A stretch of DNA of 64,000 nt from DASXUX01 sp036504595 (GTDB taxonomy: Bacteria > Planctomycetota > SZUA-567 > H5-PLA8): NCBI GenBank assembly GCA_036504595.1, contig DASXUX010000095.1:62001-126000 (forward strand), in the 5' to 3' direction. A program made the translations under genes and the position numbers. Of this stretch, positions 40,565 through 48,762 are shown piece by piece. How positions within the stretch are numbered: the first letter of the stretch is position 1; the number at the start of each line of letters is the position of its first letter. The notes under the pieces are model-generated. The model did no database searches, was not told where the DNA came from, and saw nothing but the letters and a program-made list of their open reading frames with translations.

Positions 40565-41715
40565 ACTACACCTTTAACACGGTCTTCTTTGAGGTGACGC
40601 GCCGCTGCAATCTGAGCTGCAAGCTGTGCATGGCGTCGAGCAACAACCCCGCAAAGGTGCGCGAGAGCATCCAGCGCGAACTGACGACCGATGAGATCGA
40701 GCAGCGGGTGCTCATGCCGGCGCGCGAGATCGGCGTGAAGGTGATGACCTGGAGCGGCGGAGAGTTCCTGCTGCGGAGCGACGCGGTCGAGTTGCTGCGC
40801 CGCGCGACCAAGCATGGGTTTGAGTCCAGCATTTGCAGCAACGGCATGGCGGTCACGCCCCAACGGTTGAAAGAATTGCAGGCGGCTTCCGGCGGAACGC
40901 TCGTGCTGGCGGTCGGGATCAACTCAATCGAGAACGAGAACGCCTGGACGCGCGACGGCGGCTGCGATCTGGCTCTGCGCGCGCTCGATCTTTGCGAACA
41001 GCTTGGCATCAAGCGCCACGTCGTGGTGAACGTCGGCCGGCACAATCTCGCCACGATCGAAAAGACGCTACAGTGGCTCGAAGACCGCGGGATTCCGTAC
41101 AACCGTTCGCCGTTTACCGCGCGCGGTTCGGGCTGCGGCTACTTCGAGAAAATGTCTGTCTCCGCCAAGGAAATGGAGGAGACACTTCATCCGGCCTTGC
41201 GCAAGCACGCCAGCGGCTACATCAGCTACACGCCGTTTTTCCTTTCGCCGGAGCTGCATGAACGGTTCTCGAAGGGCAAACGCAACATCACCGTGCCACA
41301 GAATCCATCGATTGGCTGCTGGATCGGAACGTGGCTGGCCGTCAACGCGGAAGGCGACGTTTCCCCGTGCGGCATTCTGCTGGATGTGATCACGTGCGGC
41401 AACGTGCGCGAGAAGACGCTTAAGCAGATCATCGACGAGAGCCCGGTCTATCAGGATTTGCTCGATCGAAACAAATTGCAGGGCAAGTGCGGCCGCTGCA
41501 GGTATAAATTTACCTGCGGCGGATGCCGCGCCATGGCATACTTCCGCCACGGGAACGCTTTGGCCGAAGACCCGCAGTGCTTCTTCAATCCGAAGGACGC
41601 AACGACGGTCTGCGAGCACGAAGAGGAAACTAATCGCATGTTCAAGCGCTATGCCTTCATGGCACGGCACGCTGGACGGCGGCTGACAGCGAGTGGCAGC
41701 AAACAGCCGCAGTAG
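40561..41715 (+). CDS. Radical SAM/SPASM-domain enzyme
   Basis: This 384-residue enzyme has the radical SAM motif CNLSCKLC (Cys16, Cys20, Cys23) and the SAM-binding TWSGGEFLL. A C-terminal SPASM domain binds auxiliary Fe-S clusters through cysteines in VSPCGILLD, CGNV, GKCGRCRYKFTCGGCRAM and PQCFF. Such enzymes modify peptides or proteins (anaerobic sulfatase maturases, PqqE, MoaA-like RiPP enzymes). No precursor peptide is visible. It starts in an ATGA overlap with the VOC gene and is followed 22 bp later by an acyl carrier protein. A substrate tethered to that carrier is a reasonable hypothesis. An alternative is heme d1/AhbD-like tetrapyrrole chemistry. Confidence 0.9.
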   Translation: MNYTFNTVFFEVTRRCNLSCKLCMASSNNPAKVRESIQRELTTDEIEQRVLMPAREIGVKVMTWSGGEFLLRSDAVELLRRATKHGFESSICSNGMAVTPQRLKELQAASGGTLVLAVGINSIENENAWTRDGGCDLALRALDLCEQLGIKRHVVVNVGRHNLATIEKTLQWLEDRGIPYNRSPFTARGSGCGYFEKMSVSAKEMEETLHPALRKHASGYISYTPFFLSPELHERFSKGKRNITVPQNPSIGCWIGTWLAVNAEGDVSPCGILLDVITCGNVREKTLKQIIDESPVYQDLLDRNKLQGKCGRCRYKFTCGGCRAMAYFRHGNALAEDPQCFFNPKDATTVCEHEEETNRMFKRYAFMARHAGRRLTASGSKQPQ

Positions 41716-41737
41716 GAAAGCAGGACGCGGAGGAGAG

Positions 41738-41977
41738 ATGAACGAGAGGGAGCAGAAAGTCCTGGCCATTCTTGCCAAGGTGTCAAAGCGCGACGTTTCG
41801 ACCATCAAACCCGAACAGCAGCTTGTGGCGGATTTGGGCATCGACTCGCCGAGGGCGCTCGAACTGATGTGCGATATGGAAGACGAACTGAAGATCGAGA
41901 TTCCGGAAGACGCCGTGGGCCGCATCGAAACGGTAGGTGACGTACTCACCGTTGCGCGCGAATCCGCGGCGAAGTAA
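41738..41977 (+). CDS. Acyl carrier protein
   Basis: This 79-residue protein has the four-helix acyl carrier pattern. The phosphopantetheine serine is Ser37 in ADLGIDSPRALELM; the usual leucine after the serine is replaced by proline. Helix 3 is KIEIPEDAVGRIETVGD. AGGAGAG upstream fixes the ATG at 41738. It is the third gene of the VOC-radical SAM-ACP unit and not part of a fatty-acid cluster, so it is probably a dedicated carrier. It ends seven bases before the convergent amidotransferase gene. Confidence 0.88.
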   Translation: MNEREQKVLAILAKVSKRDVSTIKPEQQLVADLGIDSPRALELMCDMEDELKIEIPEDAVGRIETVGDVLTVARESAAK

Positions 41978-41984
41978 AGCCCTT

Positions 41985-42689
41985 TCAGGCAAGACAGAGC
42001 TTGGCCCAACGCCTGAAAACCTGCTGGCCAATGAATTCTGCGCGCGGCAGGTTCTCCACGCCGTCTATCTGAATCTTCTCGGAGCTCAGTCCCGCTGTTT
42101 TCAGCTCACCTCTAAACGCACGTGTCCACTGAGACAGCATCTTCGCAGTAACTTCAAGATGAAAGAGCAGGCCGTACGCGTTGCTTCCGAAACGGAAGGC
42201 TTGGACTGACGTCAGATCAGATGATGCGAGCCGAGTCGCACCCGCCGGAAGATCGAAAACGTCACCATGCCAGTGCAACGGTGTCAGTGGGGAGCGGATG
42301 CCAGCGAAAAGCACGTCGTGTTTTGCCTGCTTCGTCAGCTTCACCGGGAACCAGCCGATTTCCTTCTGCTTTCCTGGCCGGACCTCCGCGCCCAGTGCCG
42401 CCGCCAGAAGCTGACTGCCAAGGCACACGCCAAGGATCGGCTTCTGCGCATCCAGCGCGCTCCAGATCAGGTGCAGCTCTTTCTTCAGGAATGGAAACTT
42501 GTCCTGCTCATAAACGCTCTGCGGTCCGCCCATGACGACGAGGCCCGCAAATTTCGAGAGCGAGCGCGGAATGCGCTCGCCTTTATCGCAACGGATCGTT
42601 TTGATCGACAAGCCGGCGGACTCAAGCGCGTCGGCGATGATGCCGGGGGTTTCGCAAGCGACATGCTGCAGGACGAGGACTTTGGACAT
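41985..42689 (-). CDS. Type 1 glutamine amidotransferase
   Basis: This 234-residue cytoplasmic protein is a class I glutamine amidotransferase of the GMP-synthase-like subgroup. The nucleophile is Cys89 in ILGVCLGSQLLAAALG, and the histidine of the triad is in LLFHLEVTAKM. VVMGGPQSVYEQDKFPFL is the oxyanion-strand region. It is not an obvious TrpG, which is usually about 190 residues with a different LGVCLGHQ context, although trpE lies next to it in the same direction, 97 bp away. The two genes are separated by a hairpin repeat. Family members may also act on gamma-glutamyl compounds. Confidence 0.87.
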   Translation of the reverse strand: MSKVLVLQHVACETPGIIADALESAGLSIKTIRCDKGERIPRSLSKFAGLVVMGGPQSVYEQDKFPFLKKELHLIWSALDAQKPILGVCLGSQLLAAALGAEVRPGKQKEIGWFPVKLTKQAKHDVLFAGIRSPLTPLHWHGDVFDLPAGATRLASSDLTSVQAFRFGSNAYGLLFHLEVTAKMLSQWTRAFRGELKTAGLSSEKIQIDGVENLPRAEFIGQQVFRRWAKLCLA

Positions 42690-42723
42690 CGGTGCATTTC
42701 CTATTGCAGGCTAGCTTGGAGCG

Positions 42724-42774
42724 CCCCCTCACCCCTAACCCCTCTCCCTCGCGGGGGAGAGGGGAACCGGAGCG
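42724..42774. repeat. CCCTCTCCCTCGCGGGGGAGAGGG hairpin repeat, copy 2
   Basis: It is almost identical to the copy at 20638-20687: CCCCTCTCCC pairs with GGGAGAGGGG, then AACCGGAGCG. Here it lies just downstream of trpE and could serve as its terminator. Confidence 0.8.
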
Positions 42775-42786
42775 GCGCTGACGCCC

Positions 42787-44343
42787 CTACTGCGCTCCAG
42801 CGTTGCCGTTAAGTCTTGATTCGGCAGCCGAAAGAGCGCGCAGCAACGCTTTGGCTTTGTTCTGCGTCTCTTCGTACTCGCGCTGCGGGACGGAGTCGGC
42901 GACGACACCGGCGCCGGCCTGGACGTGAGCGTCGTAGATTCCGTCCGGGCGCTCGCGCATGATGAACGTGCGGATCGCGATCGCGGTGTTCAGATTTCCG
43001 AGAAAATCCATCACGCCCACCGCGCCGCCGTAGATGCCGCGCCGGTCGGGCTCCAGTTCGTCGATGATTTCCATCGCGCGAATCTTTGGCGCGCCGGAGA
43101 GCGTCCCCGCCGGCAAACACGAGCGCAGCACCTCAAAGGAACTGCGGCCTTTTTGCATCACGCCTGAAACGTTGGAAACAATATGCATCACGTGTGAGTA
43201 GCTTTCGACCACCATGCGTTCGTCGATGCGCACGCTGCCATATTCCGAGACTCGGCCGACGTCGTTGCGGCCCAGATCGACGAGCATGACGTGTTCGGCG
43301 CACTCCTTTGGATCGTTGAGCAAATCGGCGGCAAGGCGCGCGTCCTCGGCCGCGTCTTTGCCGCGCGGCCGCGTGCCGGCAATCGGGCGGACGGTGATCA
43401 GTCCGTCTTCGACGCGCACCATCACTTCAGGCGAGCTTCCGACCAGATGCAGATCGCCCATGTGCATGTAAAACATGTACGGCGACGGATTGATCGCGCG
43501 CAGACTGCGGTAGACTTCAAACGGCGGCGCCTTGGTCTGTGTCGAAAAACGCTGCGACGGCACCACCTGAATGATGTCGCCGGCGGAAATGTACGACTTG
43601 GCTTTTTCCACCGCGCGGCAGAAAGCCTGCTGATCGAAGTTGCTGCGCACCGCACAGCGAGGCTCGGCAGGACGAGCGACCAGTTCGTCAACCGGCGTGC
43701 TCGCCGGCCGGCGCAGGTGCGTGATGACTTTTTCAATCGCAGCGATGGCTTCGTCATAAGCAACGCGCGCGCTGCGCGCTTTGCCCGGGTCGGCGTGATG
43801 CACCACGGTCACCGTGTTCAATACATGGTCGAATGCCAGAATCGTGCGGTAAATCGGCACGATCATTTCCGGCGTATCTTCAATGCCGGGCTTCTTTGGC
43901 TTTCCAGCGTTCAGACGCGGTTCGATCAACCGCACCAGGTCGTAGCCGAGATACCCAACGCCTCCACCCGCAAACGGCGGTGCGCCGGATGCGGAGGCGC
44001 TCAGAGCGCGATTCTTCGACAAGTAGCTTTCCAGCGCTGCCAGCGGGTCTCCCTGGCGGCGCGTCGTTCCTCGGCCGACTTCCTCGATGGTGTAATGTGG
44101 CTGAGGAAAAACGTAGCCGCGGAAGATAGAGTCCGGCGCACTGCCAACAAAACTGTAGCGCCCAATGCGCTCACCGCGTTCGACGGATTCGAGCAAAAAC
44201 GCGTAGGGGCTTTCGGGCATGCGGCGAAACGCGGCAACAGGCGTTATGCTGTCGGCCAGAAATCGGCGCGTGACGGGAATCAAGCGCCTGGGGCGCTGAC
44301 TGGCAAGTTTGAGAAAGGTCTTCAGATCAGGCGTAATACTCAT
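42787..44343 (-). CDS. trpE: Anthranilate synthase component I TrpE
   Basis: This 518-residue enzyme converts chorismate to anthranilate in tryptophan synthesis, with ammonia from a TrpG partner. The N-terminal 'ESPYAFLLESVERGERIGRYSF' marks the allosteric region. The chorismate-utilising domain holds DIIQVVPSQRF, SPYMFYMHMGDLHLVGSSPE, PIAGTRPRG, LVDLGRNDVGRVSEYGSV, PAGTLSGAPKIRAMEIIDEL and QAGAGVVADSVPQREYEE. All the usual segments are present. TrpG is not adjacent; the nearby amidotransferase is of another subgroup. The leader region upstream (44344-44623) has a stable hairpin but no tryptophan-rich leader peptide that I can see. Confidence 0.95.
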   Translation of the reverse strand: MSITPDLKTFLKLASQRPRRLIPVTRRFLADSITPVAAFRRMPESPYAFLLESVERGERIGRYSFVGSAPDSIFRGYVFPQPHYTIEEVGRGTTRRQGDPLAALESYLSKNRALSASASGAPPFAGGGVGYLGYDLVRLIEPRLNAGKPKKPGIEDTPEMIVPIYRTILAFDHVLNTVTVVHHADPGKARSARVAYDEAIAAIEKVITHLRRPASTPVDELVARPAEPRCAVRSNFDQQAFCRAVEKAKSYISAGDIIQVVPSQRFSTQTKAPPFEVYRSLRAINPSPYMFYMHMGDLHLVGSSPEVMVRVEDGLITVRPIAGTRPRGKDAAEDARLAADLLNDPKECAEHVMLVDLGRNDVGRVSEYGSVRIDERMVVESYSHVMHIVSNVSGVMQKGRSSFEVLRSCLPAGTLSGAPKIRAMEIIDELEPDRRGIYGGAVGVMDFLGNLNTAIAIRTFIMRERPDGIYDAHVQAGAGVVADSVPQREYEETQNKAKALLRALSAAESRLNGNAGAQ

Positions 44344-44623
44344 GCTGCAAATTCTCGCTTTCTCCGGCAGAGCCGGCGACTCATTTTTGTTTTTGAGGGA
44401 GAACGCGAGAGCGTCACCACGCCAAAGGGCGAGGGCAGCGGCGCATGAGAGAACTTAAGCGTGAGGCCATGCGGAAGACAGTAGCGTGGCGGCAGGAAGA
44501 ATCAAGTTCAGCGTGGCACGCACGTGAGCGGCGCAGTTTTTTTGCGCCAATCTCGTGCGTGCGGATGCTGTCGGAGACCGTCACGCATGAGTTCGCGCAA
44601 CGGCGCGAACACATGCGCGCCAC
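44344..44623. other. Upstream region of trpE with a long hairpin
   Basis: No convincing gene in 280 bp. A nested hairpin at 44516-44562 pairs GCACGCACGTGAG with CTCGTGCGTGC and, inside, GGCGC with GCGCC around a T-tract. It lies 173-219 bp upstream of the trpE start and 60-110 bp downstream of the stop of the SirB1/TPR gene, so it may end that transcript. Confidence 0.5.
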
Positions 44624-45940
44624 CTACTGCGCGCGTACTTTCTCGCGGAACTGCATGAAGCGGTCGCGGTATTTCTGGTTCTTCGGATCAAGCTTCATGG
44701 CTTCCTGCATGGTGCGGCCGGCGCCACGCCAGTCCTGAGTTGCGGCTTTCACTTCGGCGCTGGTGGCAAGGAGAAAGGCGCGGCCGGGCTGAAGGCGAAG
44801 AGCGTGTTCGATCAGTTTCTGCGCACCCCTGGGATCGAAGACTGGCGACTGCGGGTCGCGAACTTTCAGGTACGCAAGGTCATTCAGCGCGTTGACCGAA
44901 TGCGCGTCCACTTCGAGCGCCCTGCTGTAGTATTCAGCGGCTTGAACGAATTTGCCAAGGGCTTCAGACGCGAAACCGGCATTGGTGTGCGCAGTGACGT
45001 TTCGTGGATTCAGCTTCACGGCTCGCTCGGCATCCTTGAGAGCTTGCGCCAGAGAACCTTTCAATGCGTAGTAACTGGACCGTGAGGCGAGGAAGGCGGA
45101 AACGACTTCGCGATCGGACAACGGCCGCAGGTACGCTCCGTTGGCTTCAGCCTGCGGATCAATGTGGTGCCAGTGGCGATAGAATTCATCGTCCAGTTTC
45201 TCGTAGTTATCTGACATAGGACGGGTCACGTCGAAGTTCAACGTTTTGCCACGCTTGGAACCGGGCGGAGGAATGTACTTCAGGAAAAAATGCGCCGGAC
45301 ACTGAACGCCCCAGACCGGCGCGCCCATCCGCCGCGCGACAGCCAGCGTCATGATGCCGATGGACAGGCAGGAGCCGCGGCGTTTGCTGACCGCAAGGGA
45401 TAAATCGTAATTCTCTGCTCGGTCCTCGCGAAACGGATCCGCCGCGCGGCGATCGAGAACGACCTCGTAGAACGTGTCGAAGTAGTCGTTCCCGTCGGGA
45501 TTTTCAGGGAGGTCCGTTTTTGCGTTTGCGGCGAGACGATCGATCTCGGACAGCGTATCCCTGTTGACGGCTGCCGAATCCTGCTCTTTGGACTCCGCTG
45601 CAAGCGCCAGCACCGCCTCCGCCACATCAAACTGTTCATCCGGAAGCGCGACGATCTGCTCAAATGAGCGAAGCGGCCCGGCGGGGTCTGGCGCCTGGAA
45701 CTTCGGCGGAAGCAGCGGGGCGACGCGGGTGAGCGGCGGAAGCGAGGTGCGTTGCGCGTTGGAGCAACCCGCGAGAAATAAGACGATCAGCGCCAAAGCA
45801 GCAGTGGACGGGGAGACGGGGGGACGGGGAGACAGGGGGACACGACGACGCGGAGATGCGGCAACGCGGGTGAACTTCTTACCACGGAGGACACAGAGGT
45901 TCTTATGTGCGAAAGGCTCGGTTGCAGTTCCGCAGAACAT
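44624..45940 (-). CDS. SirB1/transglutaminase-like TPR lipoprotein
   Basis: This is a lipoprotein of up to 438 residues. The lipobox LFLAGCSNAQ follows a hydrophobic core at about residues 50-60. A SirB1-type transglutaminase-like domain comes next, with 'NYDLSLAVSKRRGSCLSIGIMTLAVARRMG' (Cys in GSCLSIG), WGVQCPAHFFLKY (His) and 'LNFDVT' (Asp). Four or so TPR repeats (NPRNVTAHTNAGFASEALGK) close the protein. The long N-terminus before the lipobox is encoded by dispersed repeats (GACGGGGAG tandem and CTCTGTG family), giving odd residues such as PRRRVPLSPRPPVSPS. No ATG or GTG starts nearer the lipobox. It may be an anchored protein of the outer surface or periplasm. Confidence 0.8.
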   Translation of the reverse strand: MFCGTATEPFAHKNLCVLRGKKFTRVAASPRRRVPLSPRPPVSPSTAALALIVLFLAGCSNAQRTSLPPLTRVAPLLPPKFQAPDPAGPLRSFEQIVALPDEQFDVAEAVLALAAESKEQDSAAVNRDTLSEIDRLAANAKTDLPENPDGNDYFDTFYEVVLDRRAADPFREDRAENYDLSLAVSKRRGSCLSIGIMTLAVARRMGAPVWGVQCPAHFFLKYIPPPGSKRGKTLNFDVTRPMSDNYEKLDDEFYRHWHHIDPQAEANGAYLRPLSDREVVSAFLASRSSYYALKGSLAQALKDAERAVKLNPRNVTAHTNAGFASEALGKFVQAAEYYSRALEVDAHSVNALNDLAYLKVRDPQSPVFDPRGAQKLIEHALRLQPGRAFLLATSAEVKAATQDWRGAGRTMQEAMKLDPKNQKYRDRFMQFREKVRAQ

Positions 45941-45985
45941 TCTCTCTGTGCGCTCTATGACCTCTGTCGCTATTGCTCAGCACTC
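45805..45985. repeat. GACGGGGAG tandem and CTCTGTG repeat at the start of the lipoprotein gene
   Basis: 45805-45860 holds GTGGACGGGGAGACGGGGGG and a similar second half; 45886-45985 holds ACCACGGAGGACACAGAGG with 'CTCTCTGTGCGCTC' and a CAGCACTCAGC tandem. The first and part of the second are inside the coding frame of the lipoprotein gene and lie ahead of its signal peptide. Confidence 0.65.
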
Positions 45986-46010
45986 AGCACTTTTCGCTCA
46001 GCACTGGTCC

Positions 46011-46667
46011 TTATTGCCCGAAGGTAACGGCCCCGGCGTTGGCGGTCCACCACGTCTGCCACTCTTTGGCATTGTAGGTCGGCAGGTCGCCTTTATACGA
46101 GCTGTGATGGCTAACCATGTCGGTCAGAATTTCGGCACAGACTTCGGAGAGCGGGCGCTGGCGCGGCGTGCGACCGCTGTCCGCTTTCACATGGCCACCC
46201 AGGTTGAAGGCGGAAATCGCGCGGTACTCTTCGGAGTCCGGATTCATCGCGTCGATCAAATACGGCACCGAGGCTTTTCCGCCTTCGACGAGCATCGCGC
46301 GCGCATCAAGCCAGCCTGGGGTCGAAAGCTTCCGCACCGCCGCCCGCAGCGCGTCTTCCTTGGCCAATAGCTTTCGGGCCTGATCGCGAGCCATGCGGGC
46401 CTGGTCATCCTTGGACAGTTCCACCTTTTCTTTTTCGGCTGCGCCGCCGTCCGCAGCCGTGGCCGCGTCCACAGGTTTGGCGGCGTTGGCGTCAGCGGCC
46501 GGTTTCTCTGCAAGCTTGTCGGCCGGCTTGGCATCATCTTTGGGCGCAGGGGCCGGAACGGCTTCGGCCTTTGGAGCATCCGCCTTCGCGGGTTCTTCCG
46601 CCCAACCGGTACCGAAGCAAAGCCCAGCCAACAACACAAGACACAGCGGCCTGAATGCGTACAACAT
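46011..46667 (-). CDS. Exported Ala/Pro/Lys-rich protein with a C-terminal W-x2-WW tail
   Basis: This 218-residue exported protein has a signal peptide (MLYAFRPLCLVLLAGLCFGTGWAE), then a low-complexity Ala/Pro/Lys/Asp linker (about 25-85) and a small alpha-helical C-terminal domain ('VPYLIDAMNPDSEEYRAISAFNLGG' looks HEAT-like). It ends EWQTWWTANAG. The protein at 54895-56394 ends with a similar EWDAWWKQNRDRF. GGGAGG upstream of the ATG at 46667 fixes the start. I do not know its role; the HEAT-like fold suggests protein binding. Confidence 0.75.
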   Translation of the reverse strand: MLYAFRPLCLVLLAGLCFGTGWAEEPAKADAPKAEAVPAPAPKDDAKPADKLAEKPAADANAAKPVDAATAADGGAAEKEKVELSKDDQARMARDQARKLLAKEDALRAAVRKLSTPGWLDARAMLVEGGKASVPYLIDAMNPDSEEYRAISAFNLGGHVKADSGRTPRQRPLSEVCAEILTDMVSHHSSYKGDLPTYNAKEWQTWWTANAGAVTFGQ

Positions 46668-46740
46668 CGGATGCCTCCCAGAGTTCTGCCGTAAACTAAG
46701 ACTAATCTCGCCAGCAGGCGCCTTCATGTCAAGAATGGAA

Positions 46741-46785
46741 ATCTGGTGAGTGGTACTTGGTGAATGGTACTTGGTGTCTGGCGCT
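46741..46785. repeat. GGTGAGTGGTACTTGGTGAA repeat
   Basis: CTGGTGAGTGGTACTTGGTG and 'AATGGTACTTGGTGTCTGG' belong to the TGGTGG/GTGAGTGG family, with relatives at 62430-62531 and 63853-63878. Confidence 0.6.
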
Positions 46786-47503
46786 AATGCGCGGGCGTGC
46801 GCGTCGTTCGAGAGGCGGGAGCGCGCGGGCGGTTGTCGGCGACTGTGGGTGGCGGCGGGGCGACGCGAGTGTTCCGGGCAGCGGGCGGCGGGGTGGGTGG
46901 AATGGGCACAGGCGGAATAAGCGGGGGCGGAGGCGGCGGGAGTCCGCGCGTCGGCCCCAAGGCGTCCATTTCGCCCAGAGCGATCTGCTGAACTTGGCGC
47001 AGTACAGGCATGGGACTGGGGACCGGCGGAATAGCCGGTCGCGGGAGGACCGGCGGCGGAGTGGAGGAGCGATTGGTCTGCGTGGCTTCGTTCGCGCGGC
47101 GCTGAATAATCAACAGTCGCTGCTGGCTAAGGTCCGTGGTTTCGCCAGGCTCCAGCCAGCCCAACCGTGCGCGCGCAGCCCGTTCCCACGCTGTAGGGTC
47201 GCCTTTTGTTAGAGCGGAAATGCTGCTTTCCAAACGCTTCAACTCACGTCTCTCCGCGGACAGATGCGTGACAAGGACTTCTCGGCGGCCATCGAGCATA
47301 TTCAGCCGCTCGCGTTGTGGACCGAAGAGAAAAACGAACCACCCGCCCAGAATCGCGATGAAGATCAGCCACCACGCGATGTCGTGGAAACCGAAGCCAT
47401 CGGCATCAGAAGGCGTGTGTTGCAGGCCTTGGCAGCGAAAAATCGAGGTGACGGTGCTCAGGGCCTGCGTCAGGCGCGTGATATGCGGCTGCGATTTGTC
47501 CAC
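46784..47503 (-). CDS. FtsB/DivIC-like septum protein with proline-rich tail
   Basis: This 239-residue bitopic membrane protein has one transmembrane helix (IAWWLIFIAILGGWFVFLFG, about residues 43-62), then a coiled coil (RERLNMLDGRREVLVTHLSA to about 112) and the typical ARARLGWLEPGETTDL ending of the FtsB/DivIC core. A proline-rich tail of about 100 residues follows (TPPPVLPRPAIPPVP, later runs of six prolines). FtsB-like proteins help assemble the divisome. The GTG at 47503 was chosen because GAGGGGGAA lies 6 bases upstream; the frame stays open to a TTG at 47623. It follows surE in the same direction by 125 bp. The proline tail is not usual for the family. Confidence 0.72.
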   Translation of the reverse strand: MDKSQPHITRLTQALSTVTSIFRCQGLQHTPSDADGFGFHDIAWWLIFIAILGGWFVFLFGPQRERLNMLDGRREVLVTHLSAERRELKRLESSISALTKGDPTAWERAARARLGWLEPGETTDLSQQRLLIIQRRANEATQTNRSSTPPPVLPRPAIPPVPSPMPVLRQVQQIALGEMDALGPTRGLPPPPPPLIPPVPIPPTPPPAARNTRVAPPPPTVADNRPRAPASRTTRTPAH

Positions 47504-47628
47504 GCAGGTTCCCCCTCGCCCGGCAACAGTGCCGGACCACCGTTTGTCTTCTATCGGCATTTCAGGGGCGCAGGCTTGATGGAAAACATGCGGAAGGTCT
47601 GGTGTGGCCGGGAGTTTGCGCAAACGAA

Positions 47629-48420
47629 CTATGCTCTATCGAACAGCCGCCACTTCGAAATACGTTCCCACTGTTCGCGATTTTCCATGGAAAGCCCCAG
47701 TGGCGTCGCGGCGATCCAGCCTTCACGCAAAGCCAGCGCGTCAACGGCGGTATCCGTGTCGCGGAAGTACATCGTGCCTTCCAGGCGGAAGCGGCGGCGC
47801 GTGCCTTCGCGCGGCTCTTCGATGTAGTACTCTTTGAAGCCGCTCTTGCCGTGGCGCGTGATCCGCAGGCCTTTTATCTCAGATTGCGGCCGATTGGGAA
47901 TGTTGACGTTGAGCACGGTCCATTCGGGCAAACCGTTTTCGAAGATTGCATCGACAATCGGAACCGAGAGCTCCGCCGCCAGCGCAAAATGCCACATGCC
48001 GTTGGCGGGGATGTCGAGCGAAAGCGCCACGGCGGGCAAGCCGTTGATGCAGGCCTCCATCGCTCCGGCGACAGTACCTGAATAGAGAACATTCACGCCG
48101 ACGTTTGGACCGCGGTTGATGCCGGAGATCACCAGTTCTGGCGCGAAGTCAGGAAAAAGATTCGTGATCGCCAGTTTCACGCAGTCGGCGGGAGTGCCTG
48201 CCACGCGATAGGTTGGAACGCTGGCCAGGGGTTCAGGCAAGGTGAATGGTTCGGCAAACAGCGGCTGATGGATCGTAATGCAATGTCCGACGCCGGACTG
48301 CTCCTTCTCGGGAGCCGCCACGCGCAGTTCATACCGGCCGGTTTCAAGAAGCTGGGCGACCAGGGTAGTCAGGCCGGGTGATGCAAGTCCGTCGTCATTG
48401 GTTAGAAGTATTCGCCGCAT
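47629..48420 (-). CDS. surE: 5'/3'-nucleotidase SurE
   Basis: This 263-residue enzyme dephosphorylates nucleoside 5'- and 3'-monophosphates and is a survival protein of stationary phase. The N-terminus MRRILLTNDDGLASPGL has the metal-binding Asp9 and Asp10. 'EKEQSGVGHCITIHQPL' supplies further active-site residues, and ISGINRGPNVGVNVLYSGTV is the classical family signature. Length is normal. It is divergent from the GspK-like gene and precedes the FtsB-like gene. The ATG lies directly at the start of the NDDG-containing strand. Confidence 0.95.
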   Translation of the reverse strand: MRRILLTNDDGLASPGLTTLVAQLLETGRYELRVAAPEKEQSGVGHCITIHQPLFAEPFTLPEPLASVPTYRVAGTPADCVKLAITNLFPDFAPELVISGINRGPNVGVNVLYSGTVAGAMEACINGLPAVALSLDIPANGMWHFALAAELSVPIVDAIFENGLPEWTVLNVNIPNRPQSEIKGLRITRHGKSGFKEYYIEEPREGTRRRFRLEGTMYFRDTDTAVDALALREGWIAATPLGLSMENREQWERISKWRLFDRA

Positions 48421-48762
48421 GAACGAAAGTCTAGAGTCTAGAAGCCCAGAAGTCTAGGAGTCAGCAGCCTGAACCGACCCTGGATTCTCTACTTTTGGAC
48501 TCCAGGCGGCCTTCGCTGACAAGCACGTCGATGATGCTGTCCCAACGTCAACTGAACGATCGGTTTGACGAGGGCCTGCTCGAGGCCAGTTTCGTTGGCG
48601 TGAAGGGCAGTGAGCGCTTTTCAAGACCTGCCTTATGAATGAACATTGTGCAAGAAACGTGCCCAGGTAGTTGACACCCTTGTGAAATGGGGCAGAAGAG
48701 AGGTAATTTCCTGTCTGGTTTTTGCGGAATTGCCCTACTAACGGGCAATGGAGGAATACCTT
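48421..48762. other. Divergent promoter region between surE and the GspK-like gene
   Basis: No gene in 342 bp. A GTCTAGA/AGTCTAG tandem (48424-48458) borders surE. TTGACA at 48671-48676 is a possible -35 element for the pilin-like gene, but I see no well-placed -10. GGAGGA, 8 bases before the ATG at 48763, is the ribosome binding site. Confidence 0.5.

Noticed and set aside
40561..41715. Radical SAM/SPASM gene considered as the sulfatase maturase
   Set aside because: It is 36 kb away from the sulfatase and linked to VOC and ACP genes; no diagnostic maturase residues could be read.
41985..42689. Amidotransferase next to trpE considered as TrpG
   Set aside because: Length (234) and active-site surroundings fit the GMP-synthase-like subgroup, and the LGVCLGHQ context of TrpG is absent.
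44445..44738. 97-residue plus-strand frame upstream of trpE
   Set aside because: No ribosome binding site and overlaps the hairpin and the end of the lipoprotein gene.
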